From: Saccharospirillum sp043196875
GTDB taxonomy: Bacteria; Pseudomonadota; Gammaproteobacteria; Pseudomonadales; Natronospirillaceae
Length of the DNA stretch: 64,000 nt
Assembly (NCBI RefSeq): GCF_043196875.1
Contig: NZ_JBEBMX010000008.1
Span: 1 to 64,000 of the forward strand
Direction: 5' to 3'
The position numbers and the translations under genes were made by a program. Of the stretch, positions 33,799 through 43,238 are shown one piece after another. Positions within the stretch are counted from its first letter, which is position 1, and each line of letters opens with the position of its first letter. A model generated the notes under the pieces. It made no database searches. It worked only from the letters and a program-made list of their open reading frames with translations, and was not told the origin of the DNA.

Positions 33799-34194
33799 TT
33801 AGGACTCGAATATCGACTTCAACACCGATAAATCTCGCTCAATGGCGGCTTTGTCGGCGTCAAACTCCGCGTCGGTCATACCGGGACGCGACATCAGCGT
33901 GAACATCACTTCACAGCCTTCGCCATTGGCAATAACACGCATTGGATTATTCACCACCTCACCGTTATCGAGTTCAACTTTGTGGTCCAGTACACCCAGC
34001 GTATTGGCCGGCGTAAAACGAATGCGAGCGGTGCCAAAAGGAGCGTCAGCGATCCACACCTCACCCTCTTGCCGTATCGTCGACTGGGCCAAACCAGCCG
34101 CCCAGGCGGTTAAATTCTCTGGGTTCACCACATAGCGGTACACCGCATCTGGCTTAGCGTTAATCGAAATAGTCACATGGGCAACACGATTCAC
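33799..34194 (-). CDS. SRPBCC-fold protein
   Basis: A 131-residue small protein with the helix-grip pattern of the START/SRPBCC superfamily: an N-terminal strand VAHVTISINAKPDAVYRYVV, the central EVWIADAPFGTARIRFTP, and a long C-terminal helix. Such proteins bind hydrophobic ligands. No catalytic motif is evident and the ligand is unknown. It sits between puuC and a PuuB-like gene; a role in polyamine metabolism is only suggested by location. Confidence 0.75.
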   Translation of the reverse strand: MNRVAHVTISINAKPDAVYRYVVNPENLTAWAAGLAQSTIRQEGEVWIADAPFGTARIRFTPANTLGVLDHKVELDNGEVVNNPMRVIANGEGCEVMFTLMSRPGMTDAEFDADKAAIERDLSVLKSIFES

Positions 34195-34258
34195 ACTAGG
34201 AGCTCCGGCTTCTTTTTGAAGTGGCCAGCCTATCCAATAAAAACCCAGCCAGCCAGTT

Positions 34259-35554
34259 TCAAAGCCAATCCTTCATCCGGTAATACAACATCCCCAACGC
34301 CAGCAACGGCGACCGGAATTTCGGCCCGCCAGGGAAGGTGATGTGCTTCACCTTCTCCAGCAAATCCAAGCGTGCGCTTTCGGCGTGGATACTTTCGGCA
34401 ATGACTTTGGCCGCCAGGTGAGTGACGTTCACACCATGGCCGGAATAAGCCTGGGCGTAGTAGATGTTGGGTTTGAGTCGACCGACCTGCGGGAAGCGGT
34501 TGGCGCCGATGCCGATCATGCCGCCCCATTGGTAGTCGATGCGTACGTCTTTTAAATAGGGAAATACCTTGTCCAGATGCGGTTTAAGTACAGCCTCGAT
34601 GGAAGACGGGTCGCGCCCGGAATAGTTGCACAGGCCGCCAAACAGCAGGCGGTTGTCGGCGGACAAACGGTAATAATCAAGCGCTACATTCATATCGCAA
34701 ACGGCGTGGTTGCCGGGCAGCACGCGTTTGGCCATGGCGTCGTCGAGGGGTTCTGTCGCCATCATATAGCTGCCTGCGGGCAGCACTTTGCCGGCCAGGG
34801 TTTTGTTCAGACCAGCAACATAGGCATTGCCGCACAAAACCAATCGTTCAGCCGTCACCTCGCCCTGTTCGGTTTTGATCCGCGCCGGTTCGCCTTCAAT
34901 CACCTCGGTCACGGCGCTGCGTTCAAAAATCCGCACACCCAGACTCGCCGCTGCCCTGGCTTCGCCAGTCACCAGATTCAGCGGATGCAGATGACCGCTA
35001 CCCTGATCAACCAGGCCGCCCAGATAGCGCTCGGAGCCGACGACTTCGCCCAATCGATCCGGTGGAATCAGTTCAAACTGATCGCCCAACGGTGTCTTGT
35101 TCAGCGCCTCAACGTCGGCTTGTAGATCACGCCAGTGACGCGGTCGGTTAGCGACATCGGCATAGCCCCAGCGCAGATCACAATCGATGTCGTATTGAGC
35201 GACACGCTGGCCAACGATATCGAGCGCCTCGCTGCCCATGGCTTCCACCTCGGCCATGCCCGCCTCACCCAGCACTTTGCGAAACGGCGCCAGACCATGA
35301 CCGATGCCGCGCACCAGTTGGCCGCCATTGCGACCGGACGCGCCCCAGCCAATACGCCGCGCTTCCAGCAGCACCACGTTGTAACCCCGTTCCGCCAGTT
35401 CTAATGCGGTGTTAACGCCACTGAAACCGCCACCGACCACGCAGACATCGGCGCGGATCGACTCGGTCAGTTGCGGGTAACGTTGGTCGTAGCGGACGGT
35501 ATCAGCGTAGTAAGAGGCCGGATGATCCGGGCCATGGGTGCGGGGGTTTAACAT
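34259..35554 (-). CDS. FAD-dependent gamma-glutamylpolyamine oxidase-like oxidoreductase, second copy
   Basis: A 431-residue DAO-family flavoenzyme. CVVGGGFSGVNTALELAERG starts near residue 38, then RRIGWGASGRNGGQLVRGIG, with the C-terminal FAD segment YYAQAYSGHGVNVTHLAAKV. It has the same architecture as the product at 27517-28803 but has clearly diverged (for example RGIGHGL against NSYSRDL after the shared GGQLV). It probably oxidises a different gamma-glutamylated amine. The puuR gene is divergent, 171 bp away, suggesting direct control by PuuR. Confidence 0.85.
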   Translation of the reverse strand: MLNPRTHGPDHPASYYADTVRYDQRYPQLTESIRADVCVVGGGFSGVNTALELAERGYNVVLLEARRIGWGASGRNGGQLVRGIGHGLAPFRKVLGEAGMAEVEAMGSEALDIVGQRVAQYDIDCDLRWGYADVANRPRHWRDLQADVEALNKTPLGDQFELIPPDRLGEVVGSERYLGGLVDQGSGHLHPLNLVTGEARAAASLGVRIFERSAVTEVIEGEPARIKTEQGEVTAERLVLCGNAYVAGLNKTLAGKVLPAGSYMMATEPLDDAMAKRVLPGNHAVCDMNVALDYYRLSADNRLLFGGLCNYSGRDPSSIEAVLKPHLDKVFPYLKDVRIDYQWGGMIGIGANRFPQVGRLKPNIYYAQAYSGHGVNVTHLAAKVIAESIHAESARLDLLEKVKHITFPGGPKFRSPLLALGMLYYRMKDWL

Positions 35555-35725
35555 CGTGGTCTTCAGTTCCAGTGTTAATTATAATGGGCGATCGTTTGGT
35601 ATTTTTGACATAGCGTCAGTGGCATTGCAAGCCACAACAGCCGTAGTGATGGAGCTTGCATGGTGAGGGTCAGTGGCGTTTGATAGGCTGTAAAAAATAA
35701 TGAAACCCCCTGGAGGGATGCACTC

Positions 35726-36274
35726 TTGGATGTAGGCGAACGACTCAAATCCATTCGTGAACAACACGGACTGTCACAACGGGAGCTGGCCAAACGCGCC
35801 GGCGTCACCAACAGCACCATTTCCATGATCGAAAAAAACAGCGTCAGCCCCAGCGTCAGTTCGCTGAAAAAAGTATTGCAGGGCATTCCCATGTCGCTGG
35901 TCGAATTCTTCGCCGAAGAAAACGAGAACGAGTCAACCCAGCCGGTTGTTTATTCACCGGACGATCTGCTCGATCTATCCGTCAATGATGTCCAGCTCAA
36001 GCTGGTCGGCCGCGCCTTCGGCAAACGGGCGCTGGCTTTTATGATCGAAACCTATGAGCCCGGCGCCGACACCGGCGCCGACCTTTACGTACACGACGGT
36101 GAAGAAGCCGGTCTGGTCGTGCGCGGCGCTTTTGAACTGACCGTCGGCAACGACGTCTACCAGCTGCACAAAGGCGACAGCTACTACTTCGATTCCACCC
36201 GGCCGCATCGTTTTCGCAACCCGTTCGACGAACCCTGCCAGATTATCTCGGCCACCACACCGGCCAACTTCTAA
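35726..36274 (+). CDS. puuR: PuuR-like XRE/cupin transcriptional regulator
   Basis: A 182-residue regulator. The N-terminal XRE helix-turn-helix is LKSIREQHGLSQRELAKRAG-VTNSTISMIEKN (about 7-38), and the C-terminal cupin domain (about 105-175) contains ADLYVHDGEEAGLVVRG and YYFDSTRPHRFRN. PuuR-type proteins repress polyamine catabolism until putrescine binds the cupin pocket. Start is a TTG at 35726 with GGAGG 9 nt upstream; no in-frame ATG gives the HTH. It is divergent from a PuuB-like gene. Confidence 0.9.
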   Translation: MDVGERLKSIREQHGLSQRELAKRAGVTNSTISMIEKNSVSPSVSSLKKVLQGIPMSLVEFFAEENENESTQPVVYSPDDLLDLSVNDVQLKLVGRAFGKRALAFMIETYEPGADTGADLYVHDGEEAGLVVRGAFELTVGNDVYQLHKGDSYYFDSTRPHRFRNPFDEPCQIISATTPANF

Positions 36275-36349
36275 CCATAACGTCGGCAGTGAAGTCGCCA
36301 GTCATGGTCTAGACTATGTCTTCCAAGATGACACTAACGGAGCAGGCTA

Positions 36350-36901
36350 ATGTCCGTTCATCGCTGGAGTCTGTCGCTGCTGCTGGTGTTGTTCACCGGC
36401 ATCAGCGCGGCCGATCAATTCAATGTCCGGCTCGATCCACTGTTCGCCCGGCTGCAGCGTGCGCCCGATGCGGTGACCTCAGCCATGATCGAACAGCAAA
36501 TCTGGCGCGCCTGGAGCGAAGCACCCAACGACGCGGCCGGTCGACTGATGCGTCGTGGCACCGCCGCCATGCAGGCCGGCCAGTTGGAAACCGCCCTGAG
36601 TAATTTCAATGAGCTGATCGAAACCGAACCGGAATTCGCCGAAGCCTGGAATAAACGCGCCACCGTCCATTATCTGCTCGGCAACTATCAGCAATCGATC
36701 GCTGACATCGACCAGACCCTGGCGCTGGAACCGCGTCACTTCGGCGCCTTGTCCGGCCTCGGCGCCATCTTCGCGCAGCTGGAACAGCCCAACGCCGCCA
36801 TCCGCGCCTTCGAAGCGGTACTGGAAATTTATCCGCAATCGAACAGCAGCAAACGCAGCATTAAACAGTTGGAAGCCAACCTTCAGGGACGCGTGCTCTA
36901 G
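36350..36901 (+). CDS. Exported TPR-repeat protein
   Basis: A 183-residue protein with an N-terminal signal peptide (hydrophobic core LSLLLVLFTGISA, likely cleavage before about residue 21). At least three tetratricopeptide repeats follow between about 65 and 175 (AAMQAGQLETALSNFNELIE, HYLLGNYQQSIADIDQTLAL, IFAQLEQPNAAIRAFEAVLE). It is likely a periplasmic protein-interaction scaffold. CGGAG lies upstream of the ATG. A possible -10 TAGACT lies about 40 bp upstream. Confidence 0.82.
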   Translation: MSVHRWSLSLLLVLFTGISAADQFNVRLDPLFARLQRAPDAVTSAMIEQQIWRAWSEAPNDAAGRLMRRGTAAMQAGQLETALSNFNELIETEPEFAEAWNKRATVHYLLGNYQQSIADIDQTLALEPRHFGALSGLGAIFAQLEQPNAAIRAFEAVLEIYPQSNSSKRSIKQLEANLQGRVL

Positions 36902-36996
36902 GCTGGTTTTCTAGACGCTTGTTCCCGATAGCTGTTCTGGACAGAGCGCCGCTCCAGCCGCAAGAATAAGCACACCTTCTTGCGCACGGAGTCTGT

Positions 36997-37248
36997 ATGA
37001 GCAGTGTTGAACACCAGCCCGAACAGCAGCAGTTTATCCTCAGCCTGGACGATGGTCAGGGACACCTGCGCTATCAGCTCAGCGGCCAGGACATCGACTT
37101 CACCTCCACCTTTGTGCCAGATAACTGGCGCGGTCGCGGCCTGGCCCGTGAGCTGGTCGATGCCGGCTTAGCCTGGGCACGTGGCGAAGGCTATAACATC
37201 CACGCCAGTTGCTGGTACGTCCAGAAAGTGCTCGAACGCGGTGGTTAA
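36997..37248 (+). CDS. Small GNAT-fold acetyltransferase (YjdJ type)
   Basis: An 83-residue protein with the short GNAT pattern of the YjdJ/Gcn5-related group: strand FILSLDDGQGHLRYQLSGQD, then TFVPDNWRGRGLARELVDAG (acetyl-CoA loop R-G-R-G), then a helix and strand ending ASCWYVQKVLER. These mini-GNATs lack the N-terminal substrate-binding part of classical enzymes, so the substrate is unknown. Confidence 0.82.
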   Translation: MSSVEHQPEQQQFILSLDDGQGHLRYQLSGQDIDFTSTFVPDNWRGRGLARELVDAGLAWARGEGYNIHASCWYVQKVLERGG

Positions 37249-37303
37249 AGTCGTGCCGAGCCTTAGTGAAAATCTTTGAACCCCGGCGTCAATTTCCTTC
37301 GCT

Positions 37304-37332
37304 TTGATCAGCAAAGCAGAGGCGCATACTAG
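37304..37332 (+). promoter_or_regulatory. Probable sigma-70 promoter of wrbA, with overlapping dyad
   Basis: TTGATC (37304-37309), 17-nt spacer, TACTAG (37327-37332), about 50 bp upstream of wrbA. The -35 lies inside an inverted repeat GCTTTG-ATCAG-CAAAGC (37301-37317), a plausible operator. Confidence 0.5.
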
Positions 37333-37381
37333 CCGCCGTATCGGAACCCCCCGTTCAAATTTTTCCACCGAGGAAACTGAC

Positions 37382-37984
37382 ATGACTAAAGTACTGGTGC
37401 TCTATTACTCCATGTATGGCCACATGGAAACCATGGCCAAAGCCGTTGCCGAAGGCGCTAAAAGCGCAGGCGACGCAGAAGTCACCATCAAACGCATCCC
37501 GGAAACCATGAGCGCTGATGCTCTGGCCGCCATCGGTGCCAAAACCGATTCCGAATTCCCGGTTGCCAGCGTTGACGAACTGGCCGATTACGACGCCATC
37601 ATCTTCGGCACCCCGACTCGCTTCGGCAACATGACTGGCCAGATGCGCACCTTCCTCGACCAGACTGGCGGTCTGTGGGCGCAGGGCAAACTGGTCGGCA
37701 AAGTGGGCTCTGTGTTCACTTCTACCGGTACTCAGCACGGCGGTCACGAAACCACCATTACCTCTTTCCACACCACCTTGCTGCACCAAGGCATGGTCAT
37801 CGTCGGCGTCCCTTACAGCTGCCCTGGCCTGACCTATATGGACGACATCACCGGTGGCAGCCCTTACGGTGCCGGCACTCTGGCCGGTGGCGACGGCAGC
37901 CGTCAGCCGAGCGAAAACGAGCTCGATATTGCCCGTTTCCAAGGCAAGCACGTCGCTGAGATCGCCAAGAAGCAAGCGGCCTGA
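37382..37984 (+). CDS. wrbA: NAD(P)H:quinone oxidoreductase
   Basis: A 200-residue flavodoxin-fold quinone reductase. The FMN phosphate loop is LYYSMYGHMETMAKAVAEGA near the N-terminus, GTPTRFGNMTGQMRTFLDQT lies mid-protein, and STGTQHGGHETTITSFHTTL is the WrbA signature. It reduces quinones by two electrons, protecting against redox cycling. GAGGAAA precedes ATG 37382. It is a single-gene unit with its own promoter and terminator. Confidence 0.95.
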   Translation: MTKVLVLYYSMYGHMETMAKAVAEGAKSAGDAEVTIKRIPETMSADALAAIGAKTDSEFPVASVDELADYDAIIFGTPTRFGNMTGQMRTFLDQTGGLWAQGKLVGKVGSVFTSTGTQHGGHETTITSFHTTLLHQGMVIVGVPYSCPGLTYMDDITGGSPYGAGTLAGGDGSRQPSENELDIARFQGKHVAEIAKKQAA

Positions 37985-38052
37985 GCCGACTCGATTTAAC
38001 GCCACCCGCCGGTGTGTTTTACCTCTTTTAACCCGGCGGATTTCAGCGCAGT

Positions 38053-38077
38053 AACCCCGCTCCGGCGGGGTTTTTTT
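38053..38077 (+). terminator. Intrinsic terminator after wrbA
   Basis: AACCCCGC-TCCG-GCGGGGTT followed by TTTTT. Strong GC stem with a T-tract on the plus strand. It lies only a few bases from the end of the convergent ligB gene. Confidence 0.9.
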
Positions 38078-38080
38078 CGT

Positions 38081-38920
38081 TCAGTCGTTCTGAATCAACA
38101 TCACCCCGGCGCCGGTATTGGAAATCGGCGCGTGGTAAGAACGATGCAGTTCGGTCAGCTTGCCGGTAAGTGCACCGCGCATGGCCAGCCACATCGCCAG
38201 TTCCACACCTTGGGAGCCGGCAATTTTTACCAGATCGCCATTGGAATAGCGCGTCAGTGCCTGTGGGTTTGGCACCAGCTGATCCATGCAGTAATGATCA
38301 AAGTCGTGGTTAATGTAGCCGGCCCGTTCGCCATCGAGCTGGTGCGACAGCCCGCCGGTTCCCAACATCACCACCTTTTTATTGCCCGACCAGGATTCCA
38401 CCGCCCGGCCAATCGCCTGTCCCAAGGCAAAGCTGCGTGACGGTTTGGGCATGGGGTGACGTTCGCAGTTGATGGCCACCGGTATCACCTGCAAATGCTG
38501 ATAATCCCGATCCGGGTACATCAAGGTCAGCGGTACCGTTAAACCGTGGTCGACGCGCATTTCCTGACACACGGTCGGATCGAAATCTTCTTCCACCAGG
38601 CTGTTGACGATGTGCCACGACAAGTCAGTTTCACCGGTAATCGGCGGAATCGGTTTGATGCCCCAGCCTTCGTCGGCGTTGAAATATTGGGCCGCCGTGC
38701 CGATAGCAAAGGTCGGTTTGCGGTCGAGGAAAAACTCCAGGCCGTGATCGTTGTAGAACACAATGGCAATGTCCGGTTGCTGCTCGTACAACCACTGCCG
38801 CACCGGCGGGTAGGCGGCGAAGAAATCTTTCCAATACGGCTCGTTTTGCAGGCCCTGATCCATGGCCACGCCAATGGCGGGAATATGGCTGGTGCTGATA
38901 CCGCCGATGATCTTACTCAT
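38081..38920 (-). CDS. ligB: Class III extradiol ring-cleavage dioxygenase, catalytic (LigB-like) subunit
   Basis: A 279-residue protein similar to the beta subunit of protocatechuate 4,5-dioxygenase. Iron ligands are visible at positions like those of LigB: His12 (ISTSHIPA), His59 (FYNDHG) and Glu240 (GVELAMW). The catalytic histidine is in GTGGLSHQL (His193). It opens catechol-type rings next to the diol. Start ATG 38920 overlaps the ligA end by 8 nt. No other ring-pathway genes are adjacent, so the substrate (protocatechuate, gallate or another catechol) is uncertain. Confidence 0.9.
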   Translation of the reverse strand: MSKIIGGISTSHIPAIGVAMDQGLQNEPYWKDFFAAYPPVRQWLYEQQPDIAIVFYNDHGLEFFLDRKPTFAIGTAAQYFNADEGWGIKPIPPITGETDLSWHIVNSLVEEDFDPTVCQEMRVDHGLTVPLTLMYPDRDYQHLQVIPVAINCERHPMPKPSRSFALGQAIGRAVESWSGNKKVVMLGTGGLSHQLDGERAGYINHDFDHYCMDQLVPNPQALTRYSNGDLVKIAGSQGVELAMWLAMRGALTGKLTELHRSYHAPISNTGAGVMLIQND

Positions 38921-39284
38921 AGTCGTACTCTCCAAAGCGGCGGTTACCACCATCGACCAGCATGGCCTTGAATTCATCGGTACTCATGCCGGTCTGCAAA
39001 CCACCGACATCCTGCACGCCCAAACCCAGTACGCCGGCGAATTTGGCCAGGTAATAAATCGAGCCACCCAATTGCTGCAGCTTGAGCACATCGCGGCTTA
39101 ACAAGGCCGCCTTTTGCTCGGCATCCAGACCAAAGCGATCGCAGTAGCCACTTTCATCGGCCAGAAAGGCTTCGCGGCCGGCCGCTTCGTTAAAGGAGTA
39201 ACACAGCTTGTTCAAGGCATAACCCTGAGTGGCCATGGGACCGTCAAATATCTGGGTACCTGGCGGGGAATGAGGAATGGTCAT
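38913..39284 (-). CDS. ligA: Extradiol dioxygenase small (LigA-like) subunit
   Basis: A 123-residue all-helical subunit. It has ALNKLCYSFNEAAGREAFLA, RFGLDAEQKAALLSRDVLKL, GGSIYYLAKFAGVLGLGVQD and MSTDEFKAML, the LigA pattern of protocatechuate 4,5-dioxygenase. It caps the active site of LigB. It is first in a two-gene operon with an 8-nt overlap. The 246-bp region to the divergent histidine kinase holds its promoter. Confidence 0.9.
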   Translation of the reverse strand: MTIPHSPPGTQIFDGPMATQGYALNKLCYSFNEAAGREAFLADESGYCDRFGLDAEQKAALLSRDVLKLQQLGGSIYYLAKFAGVLGLGVQDVGGLQTGMSTDEFKAMLVDGGNRRFGEYDYE

Positions 39285-39530
39285 GCTATAGCTCCGTCAT
39301 TGTTGTTCAGGCCACAGACTAGAGCAGCCACCGAGGCTAAAACTGACCTGGATCAGTTCAGGCGGGTCTACATTGGGAACAGGCCGTTCGGTAACCGGGA
39401 CGATGATCCTGGCGCTGCCTTTTGACGTAAAAAAAATACCAATCGGTCAATGTTTGACTAGGCTGAAACAGACCCCGGGAAAGGGGTATGGCGGTTTGCG
39501 CGCCGATAATAATGATGGAGGTTGTGGTTA

Positions 39531-42500
39531 ATGAACAAACCGATTCAGCCAGCAATCGATCGAGATTCAAAACGGCTGATGTTGTTGGTACTTCTGCCCG
39601 TCACCCTGCTGTTTATCATCCTCGGTTACGTGCTTCAGCAGCAGCGACAAGCGCAGCAACTGGAAGACTTTGATCAAGATCAGATACGGGCGCTGGCTGA
39701 AGCTCAGGCCTTACTGAAAACCGCCCTGAATCAATCTATTCAGCATTTAACCGGCACCGTCGCCAACCCCTTCGTGCTGCAAGCCATGTCCAGCGGCAAC
39801 CCAACTGAGCGCAGCCGCGCCCTGGCGGCCAGTCTGAGCGGCGTGGCCTTGCGCAATCGCGACTATATGCAACTGCGCTGGATATTACCCAGTGGCCAGG
39901 AAGCGCTGCGCATCGATGTCGATCACGAAAACGGTGGCATTTATAACCGTCCACAAGAGGAATTACAGAACAAAGCCAACCGCCCCTATCACGGCATAAT
40001 TATGCAGCTGCAAGCGTTAGAAGTGGGCATCACCGACGCCGACCTGAACGTCGAAGATGGCCGGATTGAAGTGCCGCTGAACCCCACCATTCGCTATGGT
40101 CTGCGTCTGCCACAAGTCAACGATGTCGACCTGGGCTACCTGATTTTCAACCTCGATCTGGATCAACTTCTCGACACCATCCGCCGGCTGCAAGGCGATA
40201 CCCGCCTGTTCCTCGCCGATGCCAGCGGCCAATGGATACTGCACGATCAAAGCGAATGGGCCTGGGGTTTACTGCTTGGCAACGATACCCAGATCAGCCA
40301 GACCAACCCTGAACTCTGGGCCGCGCTGAACAACAATACCCTCAGTAACAATGTCCTAAACACCACCAGTGGTCGCTGGCGTTGGACCAAAATTCGCGTC
40401 GGACAAGGTAACGAGTCTGTCGCAGTCAGCCCCGACATCTGGATGTTGGCCAACATTCCACGTGCCACCCTGGCCAATGCAACCAGCGGCAATATTCGTC
40501 AGTCGTTGTTGCTCTATGCCACCTTGCTGGTCGCCTTATTGATCTTCAGCGCCGTGCTCTACAGCACACAAAAACGTGCCACCTTATTGCGCCGGGAAAA
40601 CCAGGGCATCGCCCAGGAACTCAACTCCAGCCTGACCTTTCAGCAGACCCTGAACAATGTCTTGCCGGCCTTGGTGGTGTACTGGAATCGTGAAGAGAAA
40701 TGCGAGTACGTCAACGAAACCTCTGAGCGCTGGTTTAACACGCCCGCTTCCGAACTGATCGGAAAAACCTTCAGCGAAGTCATGCTTAATGAGGACCACC
40801 AGCTCTATCATTCCTTACTGATGCGCGCTCTGGCCGGTGAAAAAGTCACCTTTGAACGCAGTGTTATCAACAACAACATCACGCAACATCTGCACACCAC
40901 CTATGTCCCACACCAGCAGCCCGATCCGCTGGCGCCGAACCAAACACTGATCAGCGGCGTAATCTCCATCAGCACCGATCTGACCGAGATTATCCAGGCG
41001 CGCAAAGACGTGGAAGTACTGAACCAGGCGTTGGCTGAACGCACCCGCCAGGCAGAAACCACCGCTGCAGCCAAGAGTCATTTCCTGGCCAATATGAGCC
41101 ATGAAATCCGCACCCCGATGAACGCCATCATTGGCCTGCTGGACATCATTCGCGAAACCGAGCTGAACGCTCAGCAACATGACTACATCGATAACGCCCG
41201 GGCCTCCGCCAAATCCTTATTGCATGTATTGAACGACATCCTCGATCTGTCAAAACTCGAAGCTGGCAAACTCTCCATCAACCTGGAATCTTTCGATGTC
41301 GAGCGGCTGTTCAACAACACCGTCAAGTTGTTCGATTCGGCCTTCTATAAAAAACAGGTCGAGCTGTTGGTCTGGGTCGATCCACGCATTCCGCGTCGAC
41401 TCAAAGGCGACCCGCACCGGCTCAATCAGGTTTTGAACAATCTGGTGGGCAACGCGCTGAAATTCACTCGCCAGGGCGAAGTGGTGCTGTCGGTTACCCT
41501 GGCCAGCAAAAATGAAATGAGTGCGCATCTGATCTATTCCGTTAAAGACACCGGCATCGGTATTGCTGCGGAAAAACAGCAAAGTATTTTTGACTATTTC
41601 AATCAGGCCGATAACGACACCACCCGCGAATTCGGCGGCTCCGGTTTGGGTCTGAGTATCTGCCGCACGCTGGTGCAACTGATGGACGGCAGCATCGGCG
41701 TCAGCAGTACCGAAAACAACGGCAGTGAATTCTATTTCGAACTGGACCATGAAATTGTCGAAGAAAACATCGCCAAACCACCCCGGCTGAAACGAATTCT
41801 GATCGTCGACAGCAGCAGTGCAGCGCGGAACATGACCAAAGCCTATCTCGACAGCTGGTCAATCACGACCGATACCGCCGGCTCGCTCGAAGCCGGCCTG
41901 GCAGCCATCAACAACCCCGACATCCAATACGACGCCATCCTGCTGGACTGGCAATTGAACGACGACTCGGGCCTCGATCTGATCAACGCCGTGCGCAGCA
42001 ACGACCAGCCACTCCCCTTGACCGTGCTGATGACCAATAAAGACCCCTACGATCTGCTCAATGAGATCAAGGCACGCGACATCAGCGATGTACCGCTGTT
42101 GAAAAAACCCTTCACCTCATCGGCGCTCTATGACGTTCTGGCACGACTGGACAACGACAACAATAACGCTGAGAGCAACAACAGCGACAACGAACAGAAG
42201 CGGATGCAGGAGCAGGCCAGACAACTGGTCAGCAAGCGCATTTTAATGGTCGAAGACAACGCCCTGAATCAGGAAATAGCGCGCACCCTGCTGGCCAATC
42301 TGGGCATACCACTGGAAGTCTGCGACAGCGGCGAAGCGGCTTTGGAACGGGTGCGGGAAAATGACTACGACGCCATCCTGATGGACCTGCACATGCCGAC
42401 CATGGATGGCTTTGAAACCACGCGCCGCATCCGCGAACTGCTCGGACCGAGCTTGCCAATCATCGCGCTCAGCGCGGCGGTCATGGAAGACGACATCGCT

Positions 42501-43238
42501 CAGGCCAAAGGCGCTGGCATGGACGATCACGTCGCCAAACCCATTGATCTGGCGCAGCTGGTCAACACCCTCTATCGCTGGCTGCCGGTGCCGATGGACA
42601 CCGCAACTGCCAATCATCATTCAACCAATAGCCACAGCGAAACCAGCGCCGACGTGCCGCTGGATTCCTTATTTACGCAAATGGGTGAAAGCACTGCCGA
42701 AGTGATGCGCCGTTTTCAGAATCAGGAAGCCACCGTTCGACATTTATTGGTCGGCTTTGCGCGCAATTATCACGACTTCAGCGAGCAACTCGAACAGGCG
42801 GTTCAGGCCGATGATGCTGCCACCTTGAAGCGTCTGCTGCATACCTTAAAAGGCACCGCCGGCAGCCTGGGACTGAGCCGACTCAGCGACGCTGCCCAGG
42901 CTCTGGAGCAAGACCTGAAAACCCAATGGCCCGTACCACTGGAGAGCATTCAGCAACCGCTGAATCAGGTGTTAACGGCGTTGCAGACCTTAACGCTCAA
43001 CGACCTGCCGCAGGCCGCCATCAAACCTGAAGACAAACCCGCCTTGCTCAACGAAGTGGATGCCATCCTGTCGCGCTCGCGGGTAATACCGACGGAGTTG
43101 ATCATGCAACTGCGCAGCCTTGCTGCTAACGACAAGCTGGCCGATCACTATCAGCAGCTGCTCGAACAGATCGACCGCTTTGATTACGCCAATGCCCGAA
43201 CCACCCTGAGCGACATCAAGGACCGGAACGATGTTTAA
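39531..43238 (+). CDS. Hybrid sensor histidine kinase with two receivers and an HPt domain
   Basis: A 1235-residue membrane kinase. TM1 is at about 16-34, followed by a large periplasmic sensor (about 35-320), TM2 (about 325-345) and a PAS-like region (about 370-490). HisKA has its phosphorylatable His524 in NMSHEIRTPMNAIIG, and an HATPase domain follows with DTGIGI and GGSGLGLSI. The first receiver has Asp806 in LLDWQL, the second has Asp952 in LMDLHMP. The C-terminal HPt has His1104 in LLHTLKGTAGSLG. GGAGG lies 9 nt before ATG 39531. The output is most likely the two response regulators encoded directly downstream (7-8 nt and 4 nt overlaps). The signal is unknown. Confidence 0.93.
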   Translation: MNKPIQPAIDRDSKRLMLLVLLPVTLLFIILGYVLQQQRQAQQLEDFDQDQIRALAEAQALLKTALNQSIQHLTGTVANPFVLQAMSSGNPTERSRALAASLSGVALRNRDYMQLRWILPSGQEALRIDVDHENGGIYNRPQEELQNKANRPYHGIIMQLQALEVGITDADLNVEDGRIEVPLNPTIRYGLRLPQVNDVDLGYLIFNLDLDQLLDTIRRLQGDTRLFLADASGQWILHDQSEWAWGLLLGNDTQISQTNPELWAALNNNTLSNNVLNTTSGRWRWTKIRVGQGNESVAVSPDIWMLANIPRATLANATSGNIRQSLLLYATLLVALLIFSAVLYSTQKRATLLRRENQGIAQELNSSLTFQQTLNNVLPALVVYWNREEKCEYVNETSERWFNTPASELIGKTFSEVMLNEDHQLYHSLLMRALAGEKVTFERSVINNNITQHLHTTYVPHQQPDPLAPNQTLISGVISISTDLTEIIQARKDVEVLNQALAERTRQAETTAAAKSHFLANMSHEIRTPMNAIIGLLDIIRETELNAQQHDYIDNARASAKSLLHVLNDILDLSKLEAGKLSINLESFDVERLFNNTVKLFDSAFYKKQVELLVWVDPRIPRRLKGDPHRLNQVLNNLVGNALKFTRQGEVVLSVTLASKNEMSAHLIYSVKDTGIGIAAEKQQSIFDYFNQADNDTTREFGGSGLGLSICRTLVQLMDGSIGVSSTENNGSEFYFELDHEIVEENIAKPPRLKRILIVDSSSAARNMTKAYLDSWSITTDTAGSLEAGLAAINNPDIQYDAILLDWQLNDDSGLDLINAVRSNDQPLPLTVLMTNKDPYDLLNEIKARDISDVPLLKKPFTSSALYDVLARLDNDNNNAESNNSDNEQKRMQEQARQLVSKRILMVEDNALNQEIARTLLANLGIPLEVCDSGEAALERVRENDYDAILMDLHMPTMDGFETTRRIRELLGPSLPIIALSAAVMEDDIAQAKGAGMDDHVAKPIDLAQLVNTLYRWLPVPMDTATANHHSTNSHSETSADVPLDSLFTQMGESTAEVMRRFQNQEATVRHLLVGFARNYHDFSEQLEQAVQADDAATLKRLLHTLKGTAGSLGLSRLSDAAQALEQDLKTQWPVPLESIQQPLNQVLTALQTLTLNDLPQAAIKPEDKPALLNEVDAILSRSRVIPTELIMQLRSLAANDKLADHYQQLLEQIDRFDYANARTTLSDIKDRNDV

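Noticed and set aside
39502..39509. GCCGATAA upstream of the histidine kinase as a sigma-28 -10
   Set aside because: At the required 15-nt spacing the -35 is GGGG; the nearest GAAA is 19 nt away.
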